From Phycisphaeraceae bacterium (GTDB taxonomy: Bacteria; Planctomycetota; Phycisphaerae; Phycisphaerales; UBA1924): 64,000 nucleotides of DNA. Position 1 is the first letter of the stretch; the number at the start of each line of letters is the position of its first letter. The stretch is taken from positions 427,661-491,660 of the forward strand of contig JAHBXD010000001.1 of NCBI GenBank assembly GCA_019636695.1, in the 5' to 3' direction. Below are positions 54,428 through 64,000 of this stretch, piece by piece. A model generated the notes under the pieces. The model was not told the DNA's origin and did no database searches. It worked only from the letters and a program-made list of their open reading frames with translations. The position numbers and the translations under genes are program-made.

Positions 54428-56053
54428 ATGATGCACGGCCCGGAGGTGAATCGGATTGGGTGGGTTTCGACAGCGCTGGTTTGCGCGATCGCGGGCCACG
54501 GCGCCGGCGCATCCCCTGCTCGATGGGCCGTACCCCCCTCTCCGCCTGAACTGGTCTGGCCTGAAGAAGGCATCGTTGACGAATCGCCGGGAGAGGAATC
54601 GATCCGGGCAATCGCCGAGCGGATGCAACGAGGTGCCGAGTTGCAGCGGCAGGCGCTCCTGGCGATAGATGCCGGCGATCATGCCTCGGCCGAAACACTG
54701 CTTCGGCGGCAGTTGGAACTTGAGCCGAAAAACTACGTTCCACTCTACAACCTGGCCTGTGTGCTGGCGGTGCGAGGAGCGGAATCGGAGGCGTTGGAAT
54801 ATCTTCGCCGCGCAATCGAGTGCGGGTTTGTCAACGAGTTTGCACTTGAGCACGATCCGCACCTGGCTCGGTTGCGTGGCACGGCGTTTTATCGCGAGGT
54901 GATCGCGCACTGGCAGTCGATCATCGACGCCAGGGCCGAAGTACACATCGAGGCGGCGAGAAAAAAATACGGAAGGCAGTATCTCTACGACCGCGACCCG
55001 GAGTTGCGAGTCTCGTATGTTGTCTACGCCCCGGCGCAAGATGCCGAGACGATGGCCGCCGTGCGCGAGGAAGTCCGCCGACTTACCGACTGGGCCTTGT
55101 CGGTCGTGTTCACGGATCTGCGCGATCCACCGATGAATGAAAAAGACCCATGGGCGGTGGTAATCCTTCCCAGTCCGCGTGATTTTGCCCGATGGGCGAT
55201 CATGCGATACGGCCCGGAAGCCGTGCAGAGCACACTCCATCGCATCGGCGGGGCGTATGTTCACGATGACAAGGAACTGGTGGCCATGGATCTGGGCGGA
55301 ACGTTCCGCCACGAGCTTTTTCACGCACTGCATTGGCGCAGCAACAGCCGCTTGGGCCGCATGCACCCCATCTGGGTTCAGGAAGGGCTGTGTTCACTCG
55401 TCGAGGATTATGACCTTGACGCCCAGGGCGTGCTTCGACCCACGCCAAGCTGGCGCACCAACCTCGCCAAGCGGATGGACATGGCCGGAAACATGATGCC
55501 GCTGGATCAGTTCTGTCGACTGCCTCGGGAGCGATTTTCAGGCGATCGTGCGCTCGCGCACTATGCCCAGGCCCGCAGCGTGTTTCTGTACCTCCATCAC
55601 AGGGGGGTGCTCGGCGAGTGGTATCGCGAGTTCGATCGCACGTTTCACAGCGACCCCGACGGCGTCAGCGCATTCGAGCGCGTGTTCGAAAAGCCGATCG
55701 CCGAGGTCGATCGCGATTTTCGCGACTGGCTGAAGGGATTGCCCGAGGTCGCCGAAATCCGGACGGACGGACGCATTCTCGGGTTGTCGGCCAGCCTCGG
55801 CGTGCGTGTCGATCCCGGAACAGGCGAGGGGCCGGTCATTACTTCGGTCGAGAGCCGGTCCGATGCGCGTCGAGCCGGCCTTCGCTCCGGAGATGTCATT
55901 ACGGCGGTCAACGGAAGACCGACTCGCGACATGAGCGAATACGTTCGCGTCATGGGCGACTATGCGCCAAACCAGGTCGTGCAGGTTTCGGTCCGCCGCG
56001 GGCGGCTGCATCTGACGATGGATGTCCGACTCACATCCCGGCGAAACAATTAA
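54428..56053 (+). CDS. Secreted TPR - gluzincin metallopeptidase - PDZ protein
   Basis: 541 residues. Signal peptide (about 8-29), TPR-like helices (about 65-135; LLRRQLELEPKNYVPLYNLA), a peptidase-MA-type domain with HExxH in RHELFHAL (His295, Glu296, His299) and a downstream WVQEGL whose Glu319 would be the third zinc ligand, then a C-terminal PDZ domain (about 450-535; GPVITSVESRSDARRAGLRS, DVITAVNGRP). It is probably an exported protease with a PDZ substrate clamp. GGAGG lies just before ATG 54428. Confidence 0.8.
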   Translation: MMHGPEVNRIGWVSTALVCAIAGHGAGASPARWAVPPSPPELVWPEEGIVDESPGEESIRAIAERMQRGAELQRQALLAIDAGDHASAETLLRRQLELEPKNYVPLYNLACVLAVRGAESEALEYLRRAIECGFVNEFALEHDPHLARLRGTAFYREVIAHWQSIIDARAEVHIEAARKKYGRQYLYDRDPELRVSYVVYAPAQDAETMAAVREEVRRLTDWALSVVFTDLRDPPMNEKDPWAVVILPSPRDFARWAIMRYGPEAVQSTLHRIGGAYVHDDKELVAMDLGGTFRHELFHALHWRSNSRLGRMHPIWVQEGLCSLVEDYDLDAQGVLRPTPSWRTNLAKRMDMAGNMMPLDQFCRLPRERFSGDRALAHYAQARSVFLYLHHRGVLGEWYREFDRTFHSDPDGVSAFERVFEKPIAEVDRDFRDWLKGLPEVAEIRTDGRILGLSASLGVRVDPGTGEGPVITSVESRSDARRAGLRSGDVITAVNGRPTRDMSEYVRVMGDYAPNQVVQVSVRRGRLHLTMDVRLTSRRNN

Positions 56054-56197
56054 CTTCCTTGTTATACCTTGGTCGCCTGGAAAACTCGCCGCGTTTGGGT
56101 CGCCATTGAATATGTGCCAGACAAGGTACGGAACTGGTCGCAATGGGCTACGGACACAATCTGGCGCGCGGGCCGCCCAGCCGAGTCGAATGCTGAT

Positions 56198-58156
56198 TCA
56201 CCGTCCTGCCGCAGCCACCTGCGCGGCTTCCCCCGGCGGCACGCCCAGATACGCAAGGCTCCGTTCCATCACGCGGCGGACGACCGGCCCTGCTGTGTAC
56301 GACCCGTAATGCGTTCGTGCCCGCACTCTGGCCGGCCCCGGGTCATCAATGATTGCAAGGATCACCAACCGAGGAGCCTCTGTCGGCCCTGCGGCGATAA
56401 AGGACCCGCTCACCTGCCCGACGAAGTACCCGTTCGACCAGCGAGGGCGTTTTTTGCCCGGTGGTGGCAACCCTAGCGGCATGTCGGCGGTGCCCGACTT
56501 GCCGAACATCGAGTATTTCCATTCGGTTCTGCGAAGATCGCCGGCTCGCGATTGCATGTTCTCGGCGACGCGGGCCATTGTCCGGCGGGTGAGCAGCGCA
56601 ACATCAGCCGGAATAGCGCGAACAAGGATGAAATGGTCAGGATCGTCATCCTCAAGTGCCCGAAGGCGCAACGTTGGGAGCGTTCCGGCCATGTGGCCTT
56701 CGCGGGCAAACACACTGAACGCCCTGACCATCTGGACAGGCGTCACAGCGACCTCGTAACCGAAACAAACGGAGGTATGGGTGTATTTGTTCCAGTTCTT
56801 CGGGCTGGTGACAAGGCCCGAGGCCTCACCCGGCAGGCCGATGCCGGTCGGTCGACCGAACCCGAAGTCGGTGACAATCTGACGGAGCTGCTCAAACGAG
56901 AGGCGCTCGCCTGCCTTGACCATCCCGATATTCGAGGAATGCACCAGCACATCCGCCCAAGTCATGCTGGGGCGCTTGGTGACATCTTCGATCTTCCGGC
57001 CGTAGCTTGTCCACCACCGGCCGCCGGCCGTATCAAAAACTTCATCTGGCCGAGCAACACCTTTGGCGGTGATGACAGACCAGATGAAACTCTTGAATGT
57101 CGAGCCGGGCTCATAGACATCTTCGACGCACCGGTTCCGAGGCAGCGCCTGTGGCGGAGCTTCCGGATCAGGATCAGCAAAAACGCGATAGCGCACAGGA
57201 GTACGCGGGTCGTACTGCGGCGGCGGCGCGGGCGGCTGGCCGATGGTGTCCCAAGGAAAGGGGATTGCATCAGCAATTTCACGCGTCTCGTCGGCCATCG
57301 CGAGGATTTCGCCGGTATGCGGATCGAGCACGATGATCCGTCCTCCCGCCGCATCGCACTCTTCGATCGCTCTGCGCAATTCTTCGATGGCGATGCGCTG
57401 GATCTCGAGATCAATCGAAAGGCGGATGGTCTCGCCCTGACGACCGGGTTTCCAGTCTCCGGCGGTGACCCAGAGCGGGTTGCCTCGCGCATCACGAACA
57501 AAGCGGATGGATCCCCGCTCAGGTTGAAGCGGCTGATTGAGCGCGTGTTCAGCGCCGAGAAGGCCGGTGTGTTCAAAACCGACTTTGCCCACGATCGAGC
57601 CGACGTCATCTCCGCCGACGGCTTCTCGCACGAAACGCTGTTCGAGGTGCAGTCCGGGCACCCGCACCTGCCGGATTCGGGCGACCTGCTCATCGTCGAG
57701 CACCGGGCTGATGACGACAAACCGAAGCAGCGGGGGCACTGCTTGCCCTGCCTCGGCGAGTCGCGAGCGACGCTCGTTTTCGGCAATGCGGCTGAAGACT
57801 CGTCCGGCCAGGTGATCAGGAGATATCTTGCACAGGTCGGCGACCTTGAGCACTACATCATCGAGATGTTCAGGTGGGATTTTTGCGAACTCGACCGGAT
57901 CGATAAACGCGCGATAGGCAAAACGTGAGGCAGCCAGAAGCCGTCCTCGCCGATCGTGCAGCTCGCCGCGAAGGGCAGGCAACGGGCGTTCGGCAACTCG
58001 GGCTTGCATGTGAGGACGTAGGGCACGGTCGGGCGAAATCTGTAACTGGACCACCCGGCCGACAAGAGCGCACAGGGCAAGCGACATCAGAACACCCAGA
58101 AGCGTCGTCAGGCGGTTGATGCGTTGGGGGGCGTGCTGTAGTTGCTGGCTCTGCAT
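56198..58156 (-). CDS. ftsI: Septal peptidoglycan transpeptidase (PBP3/FtsI)
   Basis: 652 residues. N-terminal anchor (LTTLLGVLMSLALCALVG), pedestal domain with RGELHDRRGRLLA, and a transpeptidase domain with the three penicillin-binding motifs: SxxK in GSTFKS (Ser352, Lys355), SxN in HSSNIGM, and KSGTA. It cross-links peptidoglycan at the division septum. The ftsL-like gene is 7 bp upstream. An insertion of Pro-rich sequence (about 300-345) lies just before the active Ser. There is no C-terminal PASTA domain. Confidence 0.95.
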   Translation of the reverse strand: MQSQQLQHAPQRINRLTTLLGVLMSLALCALVGRVVQLQISPDRALRPHMQARVAERPLPALRGELHDRRGRLLAASRFAYRAFIDPVEFAKIPPEHLDDVVLKVADLCKISPDHLAGRVFSRIAENERRSRLAEAGQAVPPLLRFVVISPVLDDEQVARIRQVRVPGLHLEQRFVREAVGGDDVGSIVGKVGFEHTGLLGAEHALNQPLQPERGSIRFVRDARGNPLWVTAGDWKPGRQGETIRLSIDLEIQRIAIEELRRAIEECDAAGGRIIVLDPHTGEILAMADETREIADAIPFPWDTIGQPPAPPPQYDPRTPVRYRVFADPDPEAPPQALPRNRCVEDVYEPGSTFKSFIWSVITAKGVARPDEVFDTAGGRWWTSYGRKIEDVTKRPSMTWADVLVHSSNIGMVKAGERLSFEQLRQIVTDFGFGRPTGIGLPGEASGLVTSPKNWNKYTHTSVCFGYEVAVTPVQMVRAFSVFAREGHMAGTLPTLRLRALEDDDPDHFILVRAIPADVALLTRRTMARVAENMQSRAGDLRRTEWKYSMFGKSGTADMPLGLPPPGKKRPRWSNGYFVGQVSGSFIAAGPTEAPRLVILAIIDDPGPARVRARTHYGSYTAGPVVRRVMERSLAYLGVPPGEAAQVAAAGR

Positions 58157-58163
58157 GTTCGAA

Positions 58164-58460
58164 TCAATAATGCTCGGGATGCGGGCCGAATGGGTGGATG
58201 TCGGGCGCGGCAGGTGCGGGCTGGTCGCGGATAATCGGCGTCAGTGGTCCCAGGGTCTCAGACATTTGATGGAGATTGGCGGGGTGAAGTCGCCGTGCGA
58301 TGTCGGCCCGTACACGGGCGAGTTGTTCTTCGACAGCCATGACGCGCAGGCGTGACTCGGCCAGCTCGCGTGCGGCTTCAAGCCGTGCCTGACGGAGCGC
58401 AAGCACACCAGCGCCGCATGCCCCCGCCGACACGATGAGCACCATCATCTTCGCCAGCAC
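58164..58460 (-). CDS. FtsL-like cell-division protein
   Basis: 98 residues: an N-terminal span (MVLIVSAGACGAGVLAL) and a leucine/arginine-rich helix (LRVMAVEEQLARVRADIARRL) that could form a coiled coil, then a Pro-rich tail. Size, topology and the place directly before ftsI are those of FtsL, though sequence alone would not identify it. The start may be GTG 58460 or ATG 58448. Confidence 0.65.
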   Translation of the reverse strand: MLAKMMVLIVSAGACGAGVLALRQARLEAARELAESRLRVMAVEEQLARVRADIARRLHPANLHQMSETLGPLTPIIRDQPAPAAPDIHPFGPHPEHY

Positions 58461-58490
58461 GCCGACGCTCCTTGCGAAACCGATCCCGAT

Positions 58491-59630
58491 TCAGCGAGCG
58501 GGAATATTGAGCACCATGCCCGCGAAAATCTTGTTCTCATCCTTGATCGACGGGTTTGCGATCATCAGGTCATCTACGCGATCAGCCGAACCGAGCAGCG
58601 TGCGAGCGATCTTGGCGAGCGAATCGCCCTCTTTCACCACATACGTACGGGCCGAGGAAGACGCAGACGGTGCTGGTCGACCTGAGGCCGGGGCTGGGGG
58701 CTGGGCGGTCGGCTGGGTTGAAGATCCTTGCGGCAGACGCAGAACCAGGCCCACCCAGATGTCGTCGGGATCGCTGATCTTGTCTTTATTCAGTGCAAGC
58801 AGCTCGGGCATACGCGTGACCGATCCCAGTTCGCGCTGGGCAATGGTGCTCAGCGAATCACCAGATTTGACCGTGTAGGTTCGGCTGCGTGTGTCCGAAG
58901 CAGTTTCCGCGCGCGCGCCCGGTTGACCGGTGTTCGTCCCAGCGGGAGGAGTGGCGGTCGGAGCATCCGGGCGAACAGGCTCGTTCACGGTGACGCCGGG
59001 GATGATGAGCCGAACACCAGGCCGAACCGTGTTGTTCGGGCCGATGCGCTGCGGGTTCGCTTCGGCGATCCGACGCCAGACATTCCCATCGCCGTAGTGC
59101 TTTCGAGCGATCGAATACAACGACTCGCCGTTCTGCACCGTGTGCCAGAGCGTGTTGTCGGCGGGGGGGGCGGTCCTCGGTTGTGCGGGGGTGGTCGAGG
59201 GTTCGCGCTCCCGCGGGATGAGCGGGTCATTCAACGGACGTCGCGCATCATCGACCGGCGTAAACGCTGGATTTGACCGCAGCGGATCGACCTGATCAAT
59301 CTGCACCGGGCGTGACACGGGCTGTTCTTGCACGGGCTGACGAACCGGATCCGCGGTTCGGTCCGTCTCGGGCGCCCAGCTCGACCGCGACTGGTCGATC
59401 TGCACGAGCGGGCGCGGCTCGATCGGTGTGGGGGAATCACGATGAGCCTGACGCGTCGGGCTGGCGGCTTGACCCGTGGTCGCAGGGATCGGCTCGGTCG
59501 CCGTCCCCATGCCCGAAAGGTCTGCCACGGGTGCGCGGTTGGCGCCCGAGAAATGGTCGGTAATCAGCACGCCGACCACGAGGATCAGCGTGAACCCGAT
59601 GATGAGTGCGAACTTCGTCTCTCGTGTCAC
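58491..59630 (-). CDS. Membrane-anchored protein with three LysM domains
   Basis: 379 residues. Single N-terminal span (FALIIGFTLILVVGVLI), a long Pro/Gln-rich linker (about 30-160), then three LysM domains: about 163-212 (HTVQNGESLYSIARKHYGDG), about 250-300 (YTVKSGDSLSTIAQRELG) and about 330-379 (YVVKEGDSLAKIARTLLG). LysM binds peptidoglycan. It sits between rsmH and ftsL, where division clusters of other phyla have nothing, and so may help septal wall binding. Confidence 0.85.
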   Translation of the reverse strand: MTRETKFALIIGFTLILVVGVLITDHFSGANRAPVADLSGMGTATEPIPATTGQAASPTRQAHRDSPTPIEPRPLVQIDQSRSSWAPETDRTADPVRQPVQEQPVSRPVQIDQVDPLRSNPAFTPVDDARRPLNDPLIPREREPSTTPAQPRTAPPADNTLWHTVQNGESLYSIARKHYGDGNVWRRIAEANPQRIGPNNTVRPGVRLIIPGVTVNEPVRPDAPTATPPAGTNTGQPGARAETASDTRSRTYTVKSGDSLSTIAQRELGSVTRMPELLALNKDKISDPDDIWVGLVLRLPQGSSTQPTAQPPAPASGRPAPSASSSARTYVVKEGDSLAKIARTLLGSADRVDDLMIANPSIKDENKIFAGMVLNIPAR

Positions 59631-59700
59631 GGCCAGGCGTCCTTGCCTTGAAGCCCCTGAAATGACTCACCGACCCGCGGCCGGCGATAACGCTGCGTCA

Positions 59701-60666
59701 TCATCCTCGCCCGAGTTCCTTTTCGGGCGCGCGGCCAAGCCGCAAGGCTCTGAGTTTAGCCGATCGAGCCCGAGGGTTGGCGCGGGTTTCGGCATCACTC
59801 GCACGAAGTGCTCCGGCGAGAGGTTCCTGGGCAAGATCGCGGCGGGCCAGATCTGAAAATGCACGTTTCACCATCCGGTCCTCCAGAGAGTGAAACGAAA
59901 TGACGGCGATGCGTGCGCCCGGCGAGCACCATGCCCCCTTGGCGTCGTGCCGCGAGAGCACCTGGGCTGCTTGGCCAATCCCCGCCAGCAGTGCATCCAG
60001 CACCCCCAGTTCGTCATTGACCGCGATCCGCAACGCCTGAAAGACGCGTGTGGAAGGGTCGATACCCCGGTCTGTCCGATTGCCGAGCACCGAGCGGACC
60101 ACGGCGGCCAGCGCGGCTGTGGTGAGTATCGGCGACGTTCGCCTCGTCGCGACAATCTTTCGCGCAACCCTCGATGCCCCCGGCTCCTCCCCATAATCGC
60201 GGAAGATGGCAGCGAGTTCGGACTCGCTTAGGGTTTGCACTAGGTCGGCCGCACTGACCGGAAGGGTAGGGTCCAGTCGCATGTCCAAAGGCCCTTCTCG
60301 CATGAACGAAAGGCCGCGTCCGGCGTCATCCATTTGGTTCGAGGCAAACCCAAGATCAGCCAGCAGCATGTCGGCCCGGATCTTGTTTTCAGTCAACCTA
60401 CGAGCAAGGTCGGCAAAGTTGCCTTCGAGCGTCAAGACCCAAGGCGGCGCGGCGCAGCACCCTTCGACCCGTGCTTTGGCCCGGTAAAGATTGTCCGGAT
60501 CGACATCGTTGAGCACCACCAACCCCGCAGGTCCGAGAAGCGGAGCCACGGCAGCGGCGTGCCCGCCAAGTCCGGCGGTGGCATCGACATACACCTCTCC
60601 GGGCTGCGGCCTGAGAACGTGGATGACCTCCTGGAGCAGGACCGGGATGTGCAAAGGTTCAGACAC
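59701..60666 (-). CDS. rsmH: 16S rRNA (cytosine-1402-N4) methyltransferase
   Basis: RsmH (MraW) methylates C1402 in the decoding centre. 321 residues with the N-terminal HIPVLLQEVIHVLRPQPG, the SAM loop DATAGLGGHAAAV, LADLGFASNQMDDAGRGLSF and VISFHSLEDRMVKR. It heads the division cluster as usual, but no mraZ precedes it. The start appears to be GTG 60666, with no obvious Shine-Dalgarno. Confidence 0.94.
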   Translation of the reverse strand: MSEPLHIPVLLQEVIHVLRPQPGEVYVDATAGLGGHAAAVAPLLGPAGLVVLNDVDPDNLYRAKARVEGCCAAPPWVLTLEGNFADLARRLTENKIRADMLLADLGFASNQMDDAGRGLSFMREGPLDMRLDPTLPVSAADLVQTLSESELAAIFRDYGEEPGASRVARKIVATRRTSPILTTAALAAVVRSVLGNRTDRGIDPSTRVFQALRIAVNDELGVLDALLAGIGQAAQVLSRHDAKGAWCSPGARIAVISFHSLEDRMVKRAFSDLARRDLAQEPLAGALRASDAETRANPRARSAKLRALRLGRAPEKELGRG

Positions 60667-61135
60667 GGGTGAAGGGTAGAAGCCGCGGTGATGCCGACGA
60701 GGGGATTGACGTATCCCAAGGAGTTTGTGCCTGATTCACCGCGAATCGGGGTGACATAGACAGGGATTGAACCTCGCTTCTTGCCTTCGGCGCCATCGGT
60801 GATCGGGTCACCTGAAACGAGGCCATGCCAAGAGGGGCAAGCAAAAGGACGGGTCGGGTATGCCGGTTTCTCTCGAGGGGCGTGCGACAGGAGCGAGCCT
60901 TGCAGATTTACAAGCGGATTCGGAAAGAAAGTGGGCATGTGCCTTGAGAATTCCATGAAGCAAGCGGTGGGGCAGCAGCATGCACGACTCGGCCTGTGGA
61001 CTTGGCAATCCCCCCCAAGGCTGGTTCCGATTCAGCCATTCAGGTGGGAGCGGCCGTCGATAGGACGGATGACGCGCTACCATACGGTGTCGAATTGACC
61101 TCCCTCCCCCCCTTGTCACTTCCGGAGCCAGACGA
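60667..61135. other. 469-bp divergent gap without a recognisable gene
   Basis: Between rsmH (minus) and typA (plus). Short open frames exist on both strands but none shows a signal, motif or good start. No mraZ is present. The minus strand contains GGTTCAATCCC, resembling a tRNA T-loop, but no cloverleaf forms around it. The region must hold the two divergent promoters; an unrecognised structured RNA is not excluded. Confidence 0.4.
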
Positions 61136-63040
<1,905 letters not shown>

Positions 63041-63147
63041 CCCCGGCCGACCCACCCGAACAGGGGGGGCGATTCCCAGGCTTCCGTTTGGCAACCCACG
63101 CAATCAATGCGAAGATGGTGCGTTAGAGCACATACACCGCCCGACAT

Positions 63148-63169
63148 CCCCTTGACAGTGGTCAAGGGG
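63148..63169. terminator. Hairpin between typA and the next gene
   Basis: Perfect 9-bp repeat CCCCTTGAC/GTCAAGGGG with an AGTG loop, 108 bp after the typA stop and about 30 bp before the next start. No T-run follows, so it may be a factor-dependent terminator or an operator. Confidence 0.45.
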
Positions 63170-63201
63170 AATGCCGTGGTAGGTATTGAGGAGTGCATGC
63201 C

Positions 63202-63768
63202 ATGCGTCCAACGCTGAAGCGTTCAATTGCCGCCGCTAGTCTCGTCGCCGTACTGGGAATTGGCGCGGTCCTTCCCGCCGCCTCTGCGCAGCCGGAGCAG
63301 CCGCGTAGACCTGGCGATACCCCCAGGCAGCCGGTTCGACCCGGTGATGCGCCCCGCCAGCCGGTTCGGCCTGGAGATGCTCCGCGACAGCCCGGGGATC
63401 GTGGCGAAGCGATGATGTCAGTCCAAGCCGCTCAACGCCAGCTCGATCGAGCCGTGGACATGCTCGGTGAATCCCTGAAAGACGCCTCTCGCAAAGATGA
63501 GAGCCTCGCGGCAGTCGCCGGTGTGCAACGCGCAAGCGCCATGGCCCGGGTGGCGGCCTCCCGTGATATCGCACCGGACAAACTCGATCGTTTCCGCAGG
63601 GAATACATCGAGCTGTCGCGTCACGCGTTGGATCTGGAGCTGGCAATGCTCGACGGCAAAGCCGATCAGGTAAAAGCCGGATACGACAAAGTCGCCCGGC
63701 TACGTGATGATCTGATGGAGCGCTACGGCGAGGGCGAGCCGCGCCCGGGGCGTCCCGGCGGTCGCTGA
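63202..63768 (+). CDS. Small exported helical protein with Pro/Arg/Gly repeats
   Basis: 188 residues. Signal peptide (LVAVLGIGAVLPAASA), then three tandem copies of a short repeat (RPGDTPRQPV, RPGDAPRQPV, RPGDAPRQP) and a helical domain (about 70-175; SVQAAQRQLDRAVDMLGESL, LDRFRREYIELSRHALDLEL). The helical part recalls cytochrome b562-like four-helix bundles but has no clear haem ligands. GAGGAG precedes ATG 63202; a factor-independent terminator follows at 63798. Confidence 0.65.
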   Translation: MRPTLKRSIAAASLVAVLGIGAVLPAASAQPEQPRRPGDTPRQPVRPGDAPRQPVRPGDAPRQPGDRGEAMMSVQAAQRQLDRAVDMLGESLKDASRKDESLAAVAGVQRASAMARVAASRDIAPDKLDRFRREYIELSRHALDLELAMLDGKADQVKAGYDKVARLRDDLMERYGEGEPRPGRPGGR

Positions 63769-63797
63769 CCCTGAAATGACCGGTTAAATCTTTTATG

Positions 63798-63823
63798 GGG
63801 CCGTCATGACGACGGCCCTTTTT
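63798..63823 (+). terminator. Rho-independent terminator
   Basis: GGGCCGTC (63798-63805), loop ATGAC, GACGGCCC (63811-63818), then TTTTT (63819-63823). It is a classic intrinsic terminator for the plus-strand gene ending at 63768 and abuts the stop codon of the minus-strand mgtE-like gene. Confidence 0.88.
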
Positions 63824-64000
63824 CATAAGACCGTGCCGCGGAGGAGTATCGTCGCCACGCTGAAGTAGATGAAAATGCCCGAGACATCCATCAGCGTGGC
63901 GACCAGGGGCGATGAGATGGCCGCGGGATCGAGACGAATCGCGCGCAGGGCGAGGGGCAGCAGAGCGCCGATCAACACACCCCAGATAACAATTGCCACA
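63823..64000 (-). CDS. mgtE: Magnesium transporter MgtE, C-terminal fragment (cut by window edge)
   Basis: The frame read leftward from the window edge gives 58 residues up to a TGA at 63823-63825. The phrase WGVLIGALLPLALRAI, then LDPAAISSPLVATLMDVSG and IYFSVATILL, matches the last two membrane helices of MgtE, where DPA..S.P...T..D..G is characteristic of the Mg2+ pore. The N-terminal cytosolic and CBS domains would lie beyond the window. Confidence 0.85.
   Translation of the reverse strand, partial: VAIVIWGVLIGALLPLALRAIRLDPAAISSPLVATLMDVSGIFIYFSVATILLRGTVL

Noticed and set aside
54317..55366. Open frame antisense to the TPR-metallopeptidase gene
   Set aside because: His/Arg/Pro-rich product without motifs, opposite a gene with HExxH and PDZ features.
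60760..60785. tRNA-like T-arm (GGTTCAATCCC) on the minus strand
   Set aside because: Only three base pairs flank the loop, and no acceptor, D or anticodon stem can be drawn around it.
60432..60956. Open frame overlapping rsmH and its upstream gap
   Set aside because: Runs into rsmH in another frame; low-complexity product without signal or domain.

Overview
The window looks like chromosomal DNA of a planctomycete, probably of class Phycisphaerae. I infer this from the high GC content, the short monocistronic or two- to four-gene units on both strands, a subtilase ending in two dockerin-like repeats, a VPGPG/RRRR sorting-tail protein, futalosine-type menaquinone synthesis (MqnE), a DksA-like protein with a Lys/Ala/Pro-rich tail, and a membrane protein starting MGIYDREY. 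No rRNA, tRNA, CRISPR array, prophage or transposase gene was seen.

Layout. 0-16 kb: envelope and secreted proteins (PDZ protein, subtilase, a TraB-like protein carrying a GspG-like segment, a sorting-tail protein, a pseudopilin and a small Cys-rich protein), mixed with uvrB, a DinB-family protein, a HEAT-repeat protein and an alpha/beta hydrolase. 15.4-22.6 kb: mqnE divergent from accA, dksA-like, lspA, a coiled-coil secreted protein and an ECF sigma/anti-sigma-like pair. 22.6-29.5 kb: a pteridine-reductase-like SDR, a ZnuCB-like ABC transporter, a rhomboid-like membrane protein, queC, a small carbonic-anhydrase-like protein and a papain-like protease. 29.6-36.8 kb: mscL, a DUF481 outer-membrane protein, an amidase lipoprotein, an MscS channel, a DUF4097 lipoprotein, a TPR lipoprotein and hutU.

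36.9-40.1 kb is the accessory highlight: a compact four-gene anti-phage CBASS operon of the HORMA/TRIP13 kind (CD-NTase, HORMA, Pch2/TRIP13-like AAA+ ATPase, NucC nuclease). The genes overlap or nearly touch, and hairpin-forming palindromes with shared CCTGCC/GGCAGG arms lie on each side. From the known family, infection would let a HORMA-activated CD-NTase make a cyclic trinucleotide that switches on NucC to destroy DNA, while the AAA+ ATPase resets the HORMA protein. The effector has Asp where E. coli NucC has the catalytic Glu. After it comes about 320 bp of non-coding DNA rich in inverted repeats.

40.4-64 kb is housekeeping: a D-lactate-dehydrogenase-like gene, a P2-type cation ATPase, then polA, sucB and sucA on the minus strand; an orphan exbD; panC; a zinc-ribbon/PilZ-like pair; a TPR-metalloprotease-PDZ protein; a division cluster (rsmH, LysM protein, ftsL-like, ftsI); typA; a small helical exported protein; and the 3' end of mgtE.

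Most assignments rest on motifs and lengths read by eye. Start codons were chosen from Shine-Dalgarno-like sequences, signal peptides and gene overlaps. No database search was run.
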